A stretch of DNA of 64,000 nucleotides from Planoprotostelium fungivorum (Eukaryota; Evosea; Variosea; Cavosteliida; Cavosteliaceae): NCBI GenBank assembly GCA_003024175.1, contig MDYQ01000007.1, positions 405,818 to 469,817 of the forward strand, given 5' to 3'. Below the pieces are notes generated by a model. The model did not search any database and was not told the DNA's origin. It saw only the letters and a program-made list of their open reading frames with translations. Positions 1-11,567 of this stretch are shown here, one piece after another (the first letter of the stretch is position 1; each line of letters opens with the position of its first letter). A program made the position numbers and the translations under genes.

Positions 1-1
1 G

Positions 2-3000
2 AGACACATCGACATGGTATTACCTTCTCTTCTGCCCGATCAAGCTCCACCCCTCCATCTGTTATCCGATCACGTTTCACTGTCTAGGGTGTACAAGCTC
101 TCTTTCATGTCTCGTGCTTTCTCCTCTTCTTTCTTAGCCAGGTAAGTGTTTTTCTCTTGCACCATTTCATCTCAATGGAATCATCCATCTCTTATTCTTC
201 GACGTATCTCTCTTTATTCTCTCGAATCATTTCACTCGTCTGATCACGATACAGATTGTTAGAGATGAATTATTATCTCACGAAGAAGAGATCAACGGTT
301 CCCTTCTGGAGGACTGGTATCGTACTGAGAGACTACGCGAGAGAGACCATTCCCAACACGGCCATCGTTGAATTGGATCGTTCGAACAAGGTGATTTCTC
401 ACTCTCTCTTCACTCTCTCAACTGATCAGACGATCTCTCTCCTCGTGGGTGGACCCTCTCATCCCGTGTCTCTCCTTCGACCCATCGAAGACCTCATCCA
501 TCTCCTCATCTCGAATTGGTGATCATCATCACATCTCATCACATCTCATCACATCTCATCACATCTCATCACATCTCATCACATCTCATCGTCTTGTGAT
601 GACTCTGTGTGACGTGCGAATAGGTATCCCTGTGAGATGACCAAATTTGTGAAGGTGGAGGAAGAGATGATTCCGTTCTCGGATTGTGAGGTGGCCGTTG
701 CAGCGGAGAAGGAGAAGATCGAATGGAACGGAATATCGCACACTCTCACTAGTATCGTACCCGAGTTCTTCTTTGATGATTTTACTGGAAGAAAGAATTT
801 CTCTGATCTAACCATCACTCAGCAAATCGGAAGGGGTGAGTCACATCATCCATCTCATCCCATCATCATCCATCTCATCACATCATCATCTATCACATCA
901 TCCATCTCATCACATCATCATCATCATCTATCACATCATCGTCCATCTCATCCCATCATCATCTATCAAATCATCGATATTATCCATTTCATCGATGAGA
1001 GGACAAATCGTGAAATGAAATGCAGGAGCATTCGGAGACATATCGTTAGCTTCTGTGGAATACGACGGAGAGAAGAAAGATATCGCCGTGAAACAACTCA
1101 CCACATCTCTCCCAGAAGAGAGATTGCACGCCATTCGAGAATGGAAGCACGAATTAGAGATGCAACAGTGAGTGTGACGTCACCTCAGCCGACGTAACAC
1201 AGAGCAGGAAGATGAGGCATCCGAACGTGACCAACTATCGAGGCTTCTGCATCTCACCTCCTTGCATTCTCATGGATTATTCTCCTCACGGAACTCTACA
1301 CAACCTGATTCACGACCAAGAGCAGAGTCTGCCGTGGAACATGGTGCTCAAGTTAGCGTCCGACATCGCGAGTGGTATGGCTTACCTTCACACGCAATCT
1401 CCCGCCATACTCCATCGAGATCTGAAGACACCGAACATCTTGCTGTACAGCATGGACGTACACTCTGAGACTATGGCCAAGGTGGCTGATTTTGGAACGG
1501 CCACACCGAGTTACATCAATCACTTTCGATCTCGTCTGGTAGACCAACCTCTCTGGCTCGCCCCGGAGATCATGGTGGGGAGGCCCTACGATGAGAAATC
1601 AGACGTCTACAGCTTCGCCATCATCCTGTGAGTGTCACATGTCTGTCATATGTCTGTCACACGTCACACATGTCTGTCACACGTCACACATGTCTGTCAC
1701 ACATGAACTGAAGATGACAGGTGGGAGATGTTGTCGAGAAAGATGCCATTCGATGAATTTCCGTTTGCAAACTGGTGCGTTATTTCTTTATTTTGGAACA
1801 GAAGAGTGACGGAAGATCAGGTATTCACAATTGGAGGACTCGATCGTGGCTGGAACGAGACCCACAGTTCCAGGAAAGACACATCCAGGATACAAACGAC
1901 TCATCATCGATTGTTGGTCGGGCAATCCAGCTCATCGTCCCTCTTTCACTGAGATCAAGACTCACTTGACGCACATCACTAAATCGAACACGGCAACCTC
2001 CACCGTGGAGGTGAATTGTCGATTTGATATAGAAGATGACGATGTACAGTTGTCCGATGCGACGTATCAATTTGATGTTGCGGACAACGAGGATAACATC
2101 ATTCTCGATGAAGATCGATTTGATGGCTCACTCGCCAAGGCCGCATCCATCACGAAATTAGTCGAGAGGATCACATCACCCGATTGCAAAGGTGACATCA
2201 CATCACGCAACAAACACTGAATCGCTGCAGAAAACACACACATGAGTGATGTCTTTTTGACCCACAGAATGTTCACGACGAGTGAAGAACTATTGGATTT
2301 GTTGATATTGAGATACCACGGACCACCACCAGCTGCCTCTCCAGACCAGAAGCTCAAATTTCATCGAGACAAAGCCTTCATCATGATCATGTGAGTCACA
2401 TCGTCGATGAGACGTACGCATCGACTGACGACATCAGGGTGATCGAGGGTTTGTACGTCTGGAGTGGAATGAAGAGCTTCGTCACCATCAAAGAGAGAGT
2501 GAGAGATTCACTCGAAGTCATGGAAGGTGTGAAGGCACACGCTCAACGGAGGTCCGTTGAATTAGAAGGAGACAAGTTGATGGACGAGCACAAACACCTC
2601 CACACGCTCGAGAGTTTGAAGAAGAACGTCTCTTCAAAGTCACACCACCACTCTGATTCTTCTCTTCTCCTGGACGAATGGCTCAAACTGTACGGAGACG
2701 AGAAGAAGGAAGAAGTGAGAGAATTGAATCACAGGAGGCGAGCCAGCAGCGCAGCATCGAAAGAAGTGAAGAAGGAGACGTTGGCCAGAACAGAGCCGAG
2801 AGTCTTGGCCCAGCAGATGACACTGTTAGACACGCATTACCTTCGATCAGTAGACACGGACGAATTGTTGGACGTCAGCGGAATCGTTCAGGGAGAGAAG
2901 AAGAAGACCATCACTCGCTACCAAGACTATTTCAACGAGAGGAGGAATTGGATTTCCACTGAAATCATCAAGGGAGAGACACCACAGGAGAGAGCGGAGA

Positions 3001-5359
3001 TCATCGATTACTACATCCAAGTGGCCGTACGTCTGCAGGAACTTCAAAATTACAACGGCCTCATGATGGTGTTGACCAGTCTGTATTCAGATGCCGTCAC
3101 TTGGTTGTCTTCTTCGTGGAGAGAAGTGAGTCGACTGCAGAGAGAGACGTGATTGACTGTCGTAGGTACCGAAGAAGACACTGGAGACGTTCGAAACCTT
3201 GTCCAAGTTGATGTCACCTCAGTATAATTACAAATCGTACCACGCAGCACTGCAGGACATCGCCGACGAGCCCGTCATTCCTTACATCGCGTCCTTCCTG
3301 AACGAATTCGTCTTCATGGACACGACCATGCAGTGGAAGATCAACGGTTCATTAGTCAACATCGAGAAGATATTGGCGTTGGGCAAGATGATCAGAAAGT
3401 TTCAAAAGTACGCGGAGAACGCGACACGATTCATCTCATCGATCTCTCCCATCGAGAGAGTACAGAGGTCCATCCTGTGTGCAGCGGTGAGTGTTCATCA
3501 CACGACATCGATGAGCATCGTCGATGGATGTCTGCGTTACATCGATGTGATGTTGATTGATATCAGGTGTGGGAGGAAGAAGATATCGTGACGGTCGCCC
3601 ACGTCAGGGAAGGCATCAACGAGAACCTCCAGCAAGGTGGAAGCAACACGACCATCAGGCAGTTCAGAAAGTTGAGGGAGGGAGGAAGAAATAAGATCGT
3701 GACGGACATCACTTCTCTTCCTTCGAGAGATTGGGATCTCTTACTCACCAACGCACGCATCATGCCCGTAAAGTGAGTGAAATTTCGATTCGTACGGAAA
3801 TTTCGATTCGAAATGTACTCACGCGGTGTAGAACCGGCCAAGAGGTTCTCGAGCAGAACATCATCAACACACACTTGTACCGCATCATCTCTGGAAGATT
3901 TGTCGTGAGAAAGGATGGAAAAGAGCACAGCCTATCTCGTCTCGGCCCCGGTGCCATCTTTGGTGAGATGTCCTTCCTTGGCCTACGCACTTCCGCTTCG
4001 ATTCTGTCCGAAGAGGAGGGACAACTTCACGTCTTAGAGATCAAATTGGTCAAGAGGCTCTTCGCGATGGATCCCGATTTGTTTCGGTCCTTCTATCAAT
4101 ATCTGGCGACGCTGTTGGCCAAGAGACTGAAGAAGGTGAGAGGGAGGAGATGATGGAGAATGACTGGGAAAGGTATCGGAGCAAGCACCCACCGTGTCTC
4201 CACTGTTGAACTCTCCCGATCTACGCCCGACTCGAGGACACTCTGAAAAGGTGAAGATCTTCAAATGACTTATCATTCTTTATGAAGATAAGTGTAAAGA
4301 ATGTCGACTGAATGGATGAACAGACTGTGGGATCTGAAGATGCGGAGGGAAGAGAAGAAGACGACAAGTTCCGCAGGAGATTCAAACTGGACACCGAAGA
4401 GATCATCATCAAAGAGTACAATTGCATTCAGAAGAGATGCGCGGGAAGGCTCTACCTGTCGAAGCAGCACATCTGTTTCTACGCCAACGTCTTTGGCATG
4501 AAGAGAAAGGTGATTGTCTCCATCTCACATCGAGTGGATCTGACCTTGAATAGAAAACATATCCCTTTGCGAGTCTGAAGGCCATGTGGAGAGATAAGAA
4601 GATGGGTGTGGTGGTCATCACCTTATCTGGAGACAAGGGAAAGTTCTCCTTCGCCTCGTTAACGGATAGAAGCGAAGCCTTCGACATGATGGAGTCTCTC
4701 TGGACTTCATCCGCTGTAAGTGATATTCCTTGCATACACATCGAATCATATAGTTGTACATAGATCATCGCACGACATAACACTGATGTGTACAGTATGT
4801 GAGGAGCGGTGGATCGGTCATTCGACAGCCAATGAATGAAGTGAACGCCAACGCAGGAGAAGAAGAAGACACCGAAGGCCTGACCACGGAAGACAGGGCC
4901 GCCCTCTTGGAGGGAGCGAAGACCCAAAAATACGAAGAGAACCAAGAGATCGTCAGCATCGGAGCGGATCACCAGAGAGTCTATCAGATCGACAAGGGTG
5001 TCTGCCGCATCGAGAGGGGCAACCAGGTGAGCTGATGATAAGAGAGAGAGCCTGACAGAGATAGATACTTGGATTCCTCCAAGAGGGACAGTTCTTTGGA
5101 GAGATCTCCTTCTTATTATCGGGTGGAGCGACGGCGACCATCGTGGCCCACTCGGACCAAGTCGAGTTGTCCATCTTGGAGGGTTACTTCATCAACATCC
5201 TCTTTGGAATCAGACCGGAGATGGCAGGGAGGTTCTATAAGCACCTGGCCAACATCCTGCAGAGGAGAATCAGGGAGAGGGAAGACGAGCCGACGGGGGT
5301 GAGAGCGTCTCACTTTCTTCTCTTCTGATGCATTACAGCCGCAACAAAAGTTTGTTTGA
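2..5359 (+). CDS. gbpC: GbpC-like Roco protein (COR-kinase-RasGEF-cNB-GRAM-cNB), 5' partial
   Basis: Spliced by eye through 18 introns with every phase consistent. The window opens inside a COR domain (about 2-780: PSLLPDQAPP, FWRTGIVLR). A protein kinase follows (about 810-2000: glycine loop GRGAFGDIS, AVKQL, HRDLKTPN, DFGTA, APEI). Next are a RasGEF N-terminal motif (2240-2390: FLTHRMFTTSEELLDLL), a CDC25-type RasGEF (2790-3480: LAQQMTLLD, NYNGLMMVLTSL), a cyclic-nucleotide-binding domain (3570-4135: FGEMSFL), a GRAM domain (4320-4716) and a second cNB domain (4880-5298: FFGEISFL). This order matches dictyostelid GbpC, the cGMP target that drives myosin and chemotaxis responses. I do not recognise the DEP domain of GbpC between the two GEF parts. 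LRR and Roc domains should lie upstream, outside the window. The last short exon (5339-5359, stop TGA) rests on a 40-bp intron; reading through would stop at 5328. Nucleotide preference of the cNB domains is not visible. Confidence 0.9.
519..623 (+). repeat. 10-bp minisatellite inside an intron of the GbpC-like gene
   Basis: The intron between two COR exons is largely made of tandem copies of the 10-mer cacatctcat, at about 531-590. The flanking exons join in frame across it (S-N-W-Y-P-C). A related CATC-rich tract fills the intron at 836-1025. Confidence 0.85.
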
Positions 5360-5418
5360 ATCGAGACTATTCACGTGTACATGAAGGATCATTTTGTATA
5401 GACGACGAATGATTTGTA

Positions 5419-6390
5419 TTAGATGTTCTTTTTGACCTTGTCTCCAAAGACGATATCAAAGTCCTTCAACTTGTTCTTCAATTGATCGTTCTCTTGCATC
5501 AGCTTCTGTAACGTCTCCGTCTGATTGTCCGCTTGTTTCTTGATGGCAGTCACCTTTGTCTCTCAGTCTCTCTCTTCTCTCCTCTCTCACCTCTGTCTCT
5601 GCCTTTCTCTGTGCCTTCAGAGCGTCGTTCAATTGAGATCTCAACTTGTCCTCTGGTGTCTCCTCCTTGCTTCCAGCTGTACCGAGTTGGTATACAGATA
5701 GATGTTTATGTTTATATAGATGTGTATGTTTATATAGATATGTATGTTTATATAGATATGTATGTTTATATAGATATGAATGTTGCATCACACAGATGGG
5801 CTCTTCACCTTTGGGGTCCTTCTCGCCCAACAGTCTGAGGTATTCGGTTCTCGTGCTGTCTGCCTGCTTGACCAACATCTGATTGTTGACTGCCTGCTTC
5901 ATGGTCTCTTTCGTAAGTCCTCCAAGTCGGCTGAGGGCACTGTGGACGTGAGAACGAGATCCTTTAAAATGGCATATGCGCAACGTGTATAGATGATGAC
6001 CACGATGGTTGACGACCGGTAAACAAAAAGATCTGACTCACAGGTGAAAGATGAGAGAGGCACCGGTCAGAACTGCATTCTTGAAGCTCTCCATGCGGCC
6101 TGTGCCAAAGTGGTGGTGTTCGTGATCGGTCTCATCGTGTCGGTTCACGACCAGCAATTCGAATAACGTCTCTGGGAAATGTTCAATCGAAGGAGATGCA
6201 TTCACTTCTCACCAGCGAATAAAACGGCGGTAATCACTGTGAGGACATTCGAAGCTCTGCGGTAGTTGGTGTTCTCCAACAGATCGGCCAAAGCCTTCTG
6301 CAGACCAGAGGGCACACCAGGGATGACGAAGAGAGAGATTCCTACTGCTTGAAGGATCGCAAGAACGAGTACACCAGCCCAGTGCAGCAT
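5419..6390 (-). CDS. bap31: BAP31-like ER membrane protein
   Basis: Five exons (6390-6213, 6171-6042, 5939-5809, 5676-5591, 5553-5419) join in phase to 219 residues. Three hydrophobic segments occupy the N-terminal half (MLHWAGVLVLAILQAVGIS..., SNVLTVITAVLFAGE, NAVLTGASLIFHLALS). A charged coiled coil with heptad-like spacing follows (KKQADNQTETLQKLMQENDQ). The protein ends in KVKKNI, so its last four residues fit the KKxx ER-retrieval signal. BAP31/BAP29/Yet proteins are about 210-250 residues with this layout and act as ER cargo chaperones. I chose the ATG at 6390 because the first membrane segment starts there; an in-frame ATG at 6447 would add 19 residues. The gene is convergent with the GbpC-like gene, 59 bp away. 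Confidence 0.82.
5693..5785. repeat. 18-bp AT-rich minisatellite in a BAP31 intron
   Basis: About five tandem copies of an 18-mer, tatatagatatgtatgtt with small variants, lie in intron 3 of the BAP31-like gene. Read on the minus strand they mimic a coding repeat (LYKHTY), but the exon joins skip them. Confidence 0.85.
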
Positions 6391-6532
6391 GTCTTCTTTT
6401 GCTTTTTTGATCGCATGACGCATCAATCTTGTGTTGTAGTGTGGCAAAATCTCGCCTGATAAATCGGGCGTTCTTCACATGAGAAAGATCGTAGCTCATG
6501 ATGCAAGAAGAATAGACGGAAATGAAAGAGAT

Positions 6533-9500
6533 CTAATCAAATACAATCAGATCCTCTCCTCCTCTGGTCGAACCGTTCTTCTTCTCCTCCCTCGTCCCTC
6601 CCTCTTTCTCTTCCTTCTCCTCTTTCTCTTCTGTCTTCTCCTCCTTCTTTTCTGTCTTCTCCTCCTTCTTTTCTGTCTTCTCCTCCTTCTTTTCTGTCTT
6701 CTCTTGTGTCTCCTCCTCCTTTTCTTCCTTCTTCCCTTGTCTATCTCCCTCCTCTTCCTTCTCTTCCTCTCTCATCGATCCATCCGATTCACCGACACAC
6801 CCCGGCAACTTCTTCTCCAACTCTTCCAGAGTCACCGCCGTGTTCCTCTCCTTCTCTCTTCAGTCACCTCCCACCCTCCCTCTCACCTTCTTCTTGTGCT
6901 GTGATCCGATGACTGATGTTGGCCTGACCAATCTGTCCGGCTCCGTCTTCTTTGGAACATCCAAGATCTCCCTGGCTGACTTCTCCATCTGATCCTGAGA
7001 CAGACACATGCAGAAGGACAGTGAAGTGTGTAGAGTGGCCACCAGATAGCCCCCCTGCTCCATCGCCTTCTTTGGAGAGATGAACGTGTCCATGAACATG
7101 GCCTCCGAGTAGAGGTAGGGAATGCTCGCTCGAATCAAGACGTACCTGTCTGTGTCAATGTCTTCCTTCTTCGATGACTCACGTGAAGAGGGGAAGGAAT
7201 TCGTCACCACCCACGATGATCTTGGAGGACGTCTGATGTTTCCTCTCCTTCCAGTATTCAGACACACACGTGACGATGCCCTTGGCTGTCTCGGTCAGGC
7301 AGTCGGTCTGTCCTTGTCAGCTTCTCTTCCTTCTCTCTCTCTCACCTTCTTGTTGGGTGAATTGCAGTGGGATAACTGTTGTAGGGTGGATATAGCCTTA
7401 CCGTAGGCGATCTGCATCGACATCTGGATACGATGAGAGGGACATCGATGTGATGTGGATGTGCATCGAATGAGATGATGGATGTGGAATGATGGATGTG
7501 GAATGATGGATGTGGAATGATGGATGTGGAATGATGGATGTGGACATTGATGTGGGATGATGGATGTGGACATTGATGTGGAATGATGGATGTGCATCGA
7601 TGATGTGAATCGTACCTCTCCATCACCATCAGGTGTCAACCAGAAGACTTGAGGAATACCCAAGTGTGCAAAATTGACCACCAAGAATTCTCTCATCTTC
7701 TTGGTGTGTGTGATATCCTCTTCTTCATACTGCACTCATCAACTCACATCTCTCATCCGTCTATCTACACATCTATCCCTCTCTATATGCTTATCTCTCT
7801 CTATGTGTTTCTCTCTCTATATGCTTATCTCTCTCTATGTGTTTATCTCTCTCTATATGCTTATCTCTCTACACATCTATCTTTCTATATAGATCATCCT
7901 CTCACCCTGATCTTAAACAATTCGAATAGCTCCTTGTAGATCTTTGGAAAGAGTAGATCGGCCACAGCTTCCCTGCAGTAATCCAAAGTCTGTTCGGATA
8001 TCTCCAACAGCTCTTGATAGTGATTAGCCAGTGCATCCACCAGATTCTCTATCATCCTCTTCAGTCTCCCTCCCTCTCTCGTCTCTCACCCAAGAAGTCA
8101 CGGATCTCATCGTTACACTTGTCGTAGTCTTCGTCTTTCAAGCTGTCCTTTCGACGCAGTAATTTCTTTGCACTGCGCTGCCACAGATCGACGAAATTGG
8201 GGAGAACTTTTCCAAATTTGTGGTTCGAGTGCGAACTTGGCAAAATGAGAAGGAGAAGATGAAATGAAAGAGAAGATGAGTGGATGTCTCACATGAGAAT
8301 GAGATTGAGATGTCCTGTGATGAGACCCTTCTCTTCTTCGGGGTGTTCCTTCAGCTCCCTGATCCAATTGTCGTCCTGTCTCTTCAGCTCCTGTCTAGTG
8401 TCATTCTCCATCGTTCATTCTCCTCACCTCTGGTGACAATGTATTCGTCACACGATTGACCTGTGGATGGATGATCATCACGTTCGTCTGCAGGAGAGAT
8501 ACTCACGATATTTGTCCACACGGAGGTGCTGGTCGAAGTGCTGGGAGGATTGGACGATGATAAGATCCTTCCTTCGTTGTTGGGTGTCGATTGCTTTCTG
8601 GAGGGGTTCTGATTGGAAGATCGACTGGCCATCACCAACTGTACTGGACGTCAGAAGAACAAATGGTGAGAGAAGGAAAATGAGGGAGAGATCAAATGAG
8701 AGGAAGAAGGAAGAGATCACCTTGATAGATTGCATCCATTCAGCGGTGGAGGAGGGAGTATCACCCGATAAGAACATCAGCCTACCCCCGTTGAATTTGA
8801 GGAATAAGATTCCGTCCTTTAAATCCGTGAAGATGATGTCTTGGATCTCCTCTATTTCCGGTCTCTGTATGTATGTCACTCCTTCTCTCTCCTTCACCCT
8901 CACCTTCAGTCCCTCCGTATATACATACAACCTGTCCTTGTTCATAGCGATCCACCTCCTGACATAATTAGAGGCCTCGGCCTTCTGGAAGGCACACCAC
9001 ATCCATCCTTCCTTCGATACGTCGTTCTATCCATTGTCACAATCGATAGACAGAATCGATCGACTCACTCGATTATGTACAAATTGCTGGAAGACGGTGG
9101 GTGATGGACCTTGAATCGACTGCAGTTGCGTCGAGAGTCTCTGATAGTTGATAAAGTTGTTGTTGAACCTCTGTTGGTGAGATTCGATCTGTCGGTAGTT
9201 CGATCCGTTCATCCTGCCCTCTTGTCTCGGTGGTGTCGCCAGCTGGTGGGTGTGCTGGGCCCTCTTCTGCTCTTCGATGTCGTCCATTCCTCCGTTAGAG
9301 GCTGCATGATTCAACGTCACGTTCGTCTCCAGAAGGTATTCACATCCGAAATAGTTGAACTGCTGAGCACGATCGGGGTATGATCCGATGTTGGATGTGG
9401 GCTGTGGATAGGAAGACTCCATGAAATATCCGTACCCTACGGAACCGCTGTACGCTCTCCCATCGTCTTCATTTCGGTTCATCCCTGTGTATGATGCGAT

Positions 9501-10058
9501 CGTGTTTCGTTGATTTCTGTATCGGGTTGAGTGAATGGGTCATCCATTCGATGGGTCCACCTCGAAGAGTCGAAGGCGGGTATCAGTTGGTGGTGAGTGC
9601 TGCCTCTCCGGTAGGATCGATCTGGGTCACCGTTTGGAGGTGAATTGACGGGTGGTTGATACATTGTATACACGGGTGCTGTGCTCGCACCATTCGCAGG
9701 GACGTATGGGTATTCCTTCTGTTCCCATTCAGATGGCATATAGGAATCGACTGTCACCTGTTCATAAGGTGCAATGGGTGCAACATCTGTGTATAATCTG
9801 GTCGTTCCCCCTGGAATAGAGACTCTACGCGGGGCCTGCTGTGCAAAATGAGTTTTACGTAACGTGTGTCCAATGTACCACAGGTTGAGAAGGTTGAGGA
9901 GGTCTCGACGGAGCTGTCTCCATTATTTGCCTGCTCAGAGTAGCTGCCAACTCTTCATCCTTCTTGATCTGTTGGTTGTCGAGACAAGATTCACAGTGAG
10001 TCTCTATTTGATCCACTGGAAATAATTGATCACATATCGGACAGGGTACTTGACTCAT
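6533..10058 (-). CDS. Zinc-finger / PH / VPS9-domain protein, probable Rab5-family GEF
   Basis: A long minus-strand gene of many exons. From ATG 10058 it reads MSQVPCPICDQLF, a small C-x2-C...H-x3-C zinc finger of UBZ/TRAF-like spacing, then a Gln/Pro/Asn-rich linker (9850-9030). A PH domain follows (9002-8700: WCAFQKAEASNYVRRWIAMN to the final TAEWMQSIK). The VPS9 region spans about 8055-6950: YCREAVADLLFPKIYKELFE, AISTLQQLSHCNSPNKK, GGDEFLPLFT, then YVLIRASIPYLY and GGYLVATLHTSL. The D of DEFLP and the Y...T pair match the Rab-contacting residues of VPS9 domains (Rabex-5, Vps9). The C-terminus is a Lys/Glu repeat tail (TEKKEEK units) ending DLIVFD. VPS9 proteins activate Rab5 on endosomes. 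Exact exon ends in the linker (9480-9600) are unresolved. Confidence 0.8.
7440..7600. repeat. 14-bp minisatellite in an intron of the VPS9 gene
   Basis: Repeats of gatggatgtggaat and close variants lie between two VPS9-coding exons. A second simple-repeat intron (ctctctatatgcttat units, about 7780-7890) lies in the same gene. Confidence 0.8.
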
Positions 10059-10157
10059 GTCTCTATCTCTCCTCTCACGTGGCTGATGCCCGTTCCAATT
10101 TATTCTTTGTTCCGGAGGAGGCAAGAAAAAAACAAATAAAATAGGATTTATATCAAG

Positions 10158-11165
10158 CTAGCTCCAACCAAAGAGATCGAGGGGAGACTTGGTTCGTGTC
10201 CATCGGTGCTTGGCGACCTCTTCCATGGATATGCGCTTCATGGGGTCCACCGTTAACATGGAGGAGATCAGATGTTTGGCCGACTCGCTGACGGTGTTGG
10301 GGTTTCTCTCGTCAGCAAAGTGGATGTCTGGATGTTCCTCTCCGTCCGACACGCACTTGACCCTCATGTCGAACCCGAATGGGAGCTCTCCGTACAGCAT
10401 GATGTACTGTTCTTGTCAGCATGATGCACAAGGTGGAGGAGACTCACTAGGATCGTACCGAGAGACCACACGTCGGCGGCAAACCCGTTGTAAGGAGTCT
10501 TCTTGATGATCTCCGGGCAAACATAGTCTTGAGATCCGCACCATAGATCGCACAGCTTACCGCTGTCTATCCTCTCGCACAGACCAAAATCGATGATCTT
10601 GACTCTGTTCTTCTTCTTGTCGTACATGATCTGTTCACCATCAGAGGGGGTTTCTTTCTTCGGAGTGACTCACATTCTCCAATTTGATGTCCCTATGGGC
10701 GATTTTTCTCGAATGGCAGTAGAGAAGGGCATCAACGAGTTGTCTGAAGAGTGGGCGGGCTTCTTTCTCTCTCATGGGAGTGAAGTTTCTGGCCGACAAA
10801 AATTTGAATAAATCCACGCCCTTGAGGTATTCCAGGACGAGATAAGTGTATATGCTCTCTCTGAAAACGTCGTAGACCTTGACGACCCCCGCATGCTTGA
10901 GGGTGGTGGCTGCGAAGACCTCATTGGCAATCAGGGTCTTATTCATTTTGAGGCGGTTGATCTTCTTGAGGACGACTTTCTTCCCTTGCTTGGTAGTGGC
11001 CAATACAACCTCTCCATAAGCGCTTTGTCCGAGGAGGGAGGTTGCAATGTAGTCTGTAGAACTCGAGGGTGCTTGTGAGTCCCCAGTGATCTTCGGCGAA
11101 GATGTGTTACTCTTCTTCTCTTTGGTTGACACCAATGCTGGACTGCTTCGAAAGGAAGAAAACAT
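10158..11165 (-). CDS. Ser/Thr protein kinase, CAMK-like
   Basis: Three exons (11165-10674, 10630-10448, 10406-10158) join in frame to about 300 residues that are almost wholly kinase domain. Key parts are visible: glycine loop GQSAYGEVVLA, catalytic Lys in KKVVLKKINR, HRDIKLEN, DFG in KIIDFGLCER, CPE in place of APE (YVCPEIIKKTPYNG), and ADVWSLGTIL. It ends with a short tail (SPLDLFGWS) and has a Ser-rich N-terminus of about 40 residues. The DIKLEN loop and PYNGFAADVWSLG suggest the CAMK group. No regulatory domain is seen, so the upstream signal is unknown. The gene lies 99 bp downstream of the VPS9 gene start, on the same strand. Confidence 0.85.
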
Positions 11166-11567
11166 GTCTGGATGCAGTTGGTGTTTGTCTGAATGACCAT
11201 CAATACAAATGAGTAGACATATAGAGTTTCTCTCACCGTTTAATTGTTCGTCGTTGTTTCGTGCGTGTTGAGTGTTGTTGATGTTCTGTGCTGCTCCTCA
11301 CTAAAAAAGCGAATCTCAACTACCTTTCGACGAAAACTCTCCTTAAGGCCATCTTGATATAGATATGACACAGATCTAAAAAAGCTCGCCTTCTTCCTCT
11401 CCATCCTCGATGCATTCACTCAGCACCTCCTCTTAGAGTGCGAGCTGCCTCTATCAACAGCGGCTCCAAAGGCGGTCACGCGCATTCAAAGTGTCCAGAT
11501 GGACATTGTAGAGGTCTAATTCTCATTTTTTTATGATATTCTCAACATCATCCCTTTGAAGAGGAAG
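11166..11567. other. Intergenic spacer between divergent genes
   Basis: Lies between the kinase gene (minus) and the membrane-protein gene (plus). Contains A-rich and T-rich tracts but no open frame or RNA signature that I recognise. It presumably holds the promoters of both genes. Confidence 0.5.

Noticed and set aside
840-960. CATC-rich tract at 840-960 as a possible CRISPR-like or His-rich coding repeat
   Set aside because: It lies between a GTGAG donor and a TGCAG acceptor inside the kinase glycine loop; the nucleus-type introns and irregular units argue for intronic simple sequence.
5693-5785. Minus-strand protein repeat LYKHTY in an apparently open 175-residue frame
   Set aside because: The frame crosses a GTGAAG donor and an ACAG acceptor; skipping it restores the BAP31 frame exactly, so the repeat is intronic.
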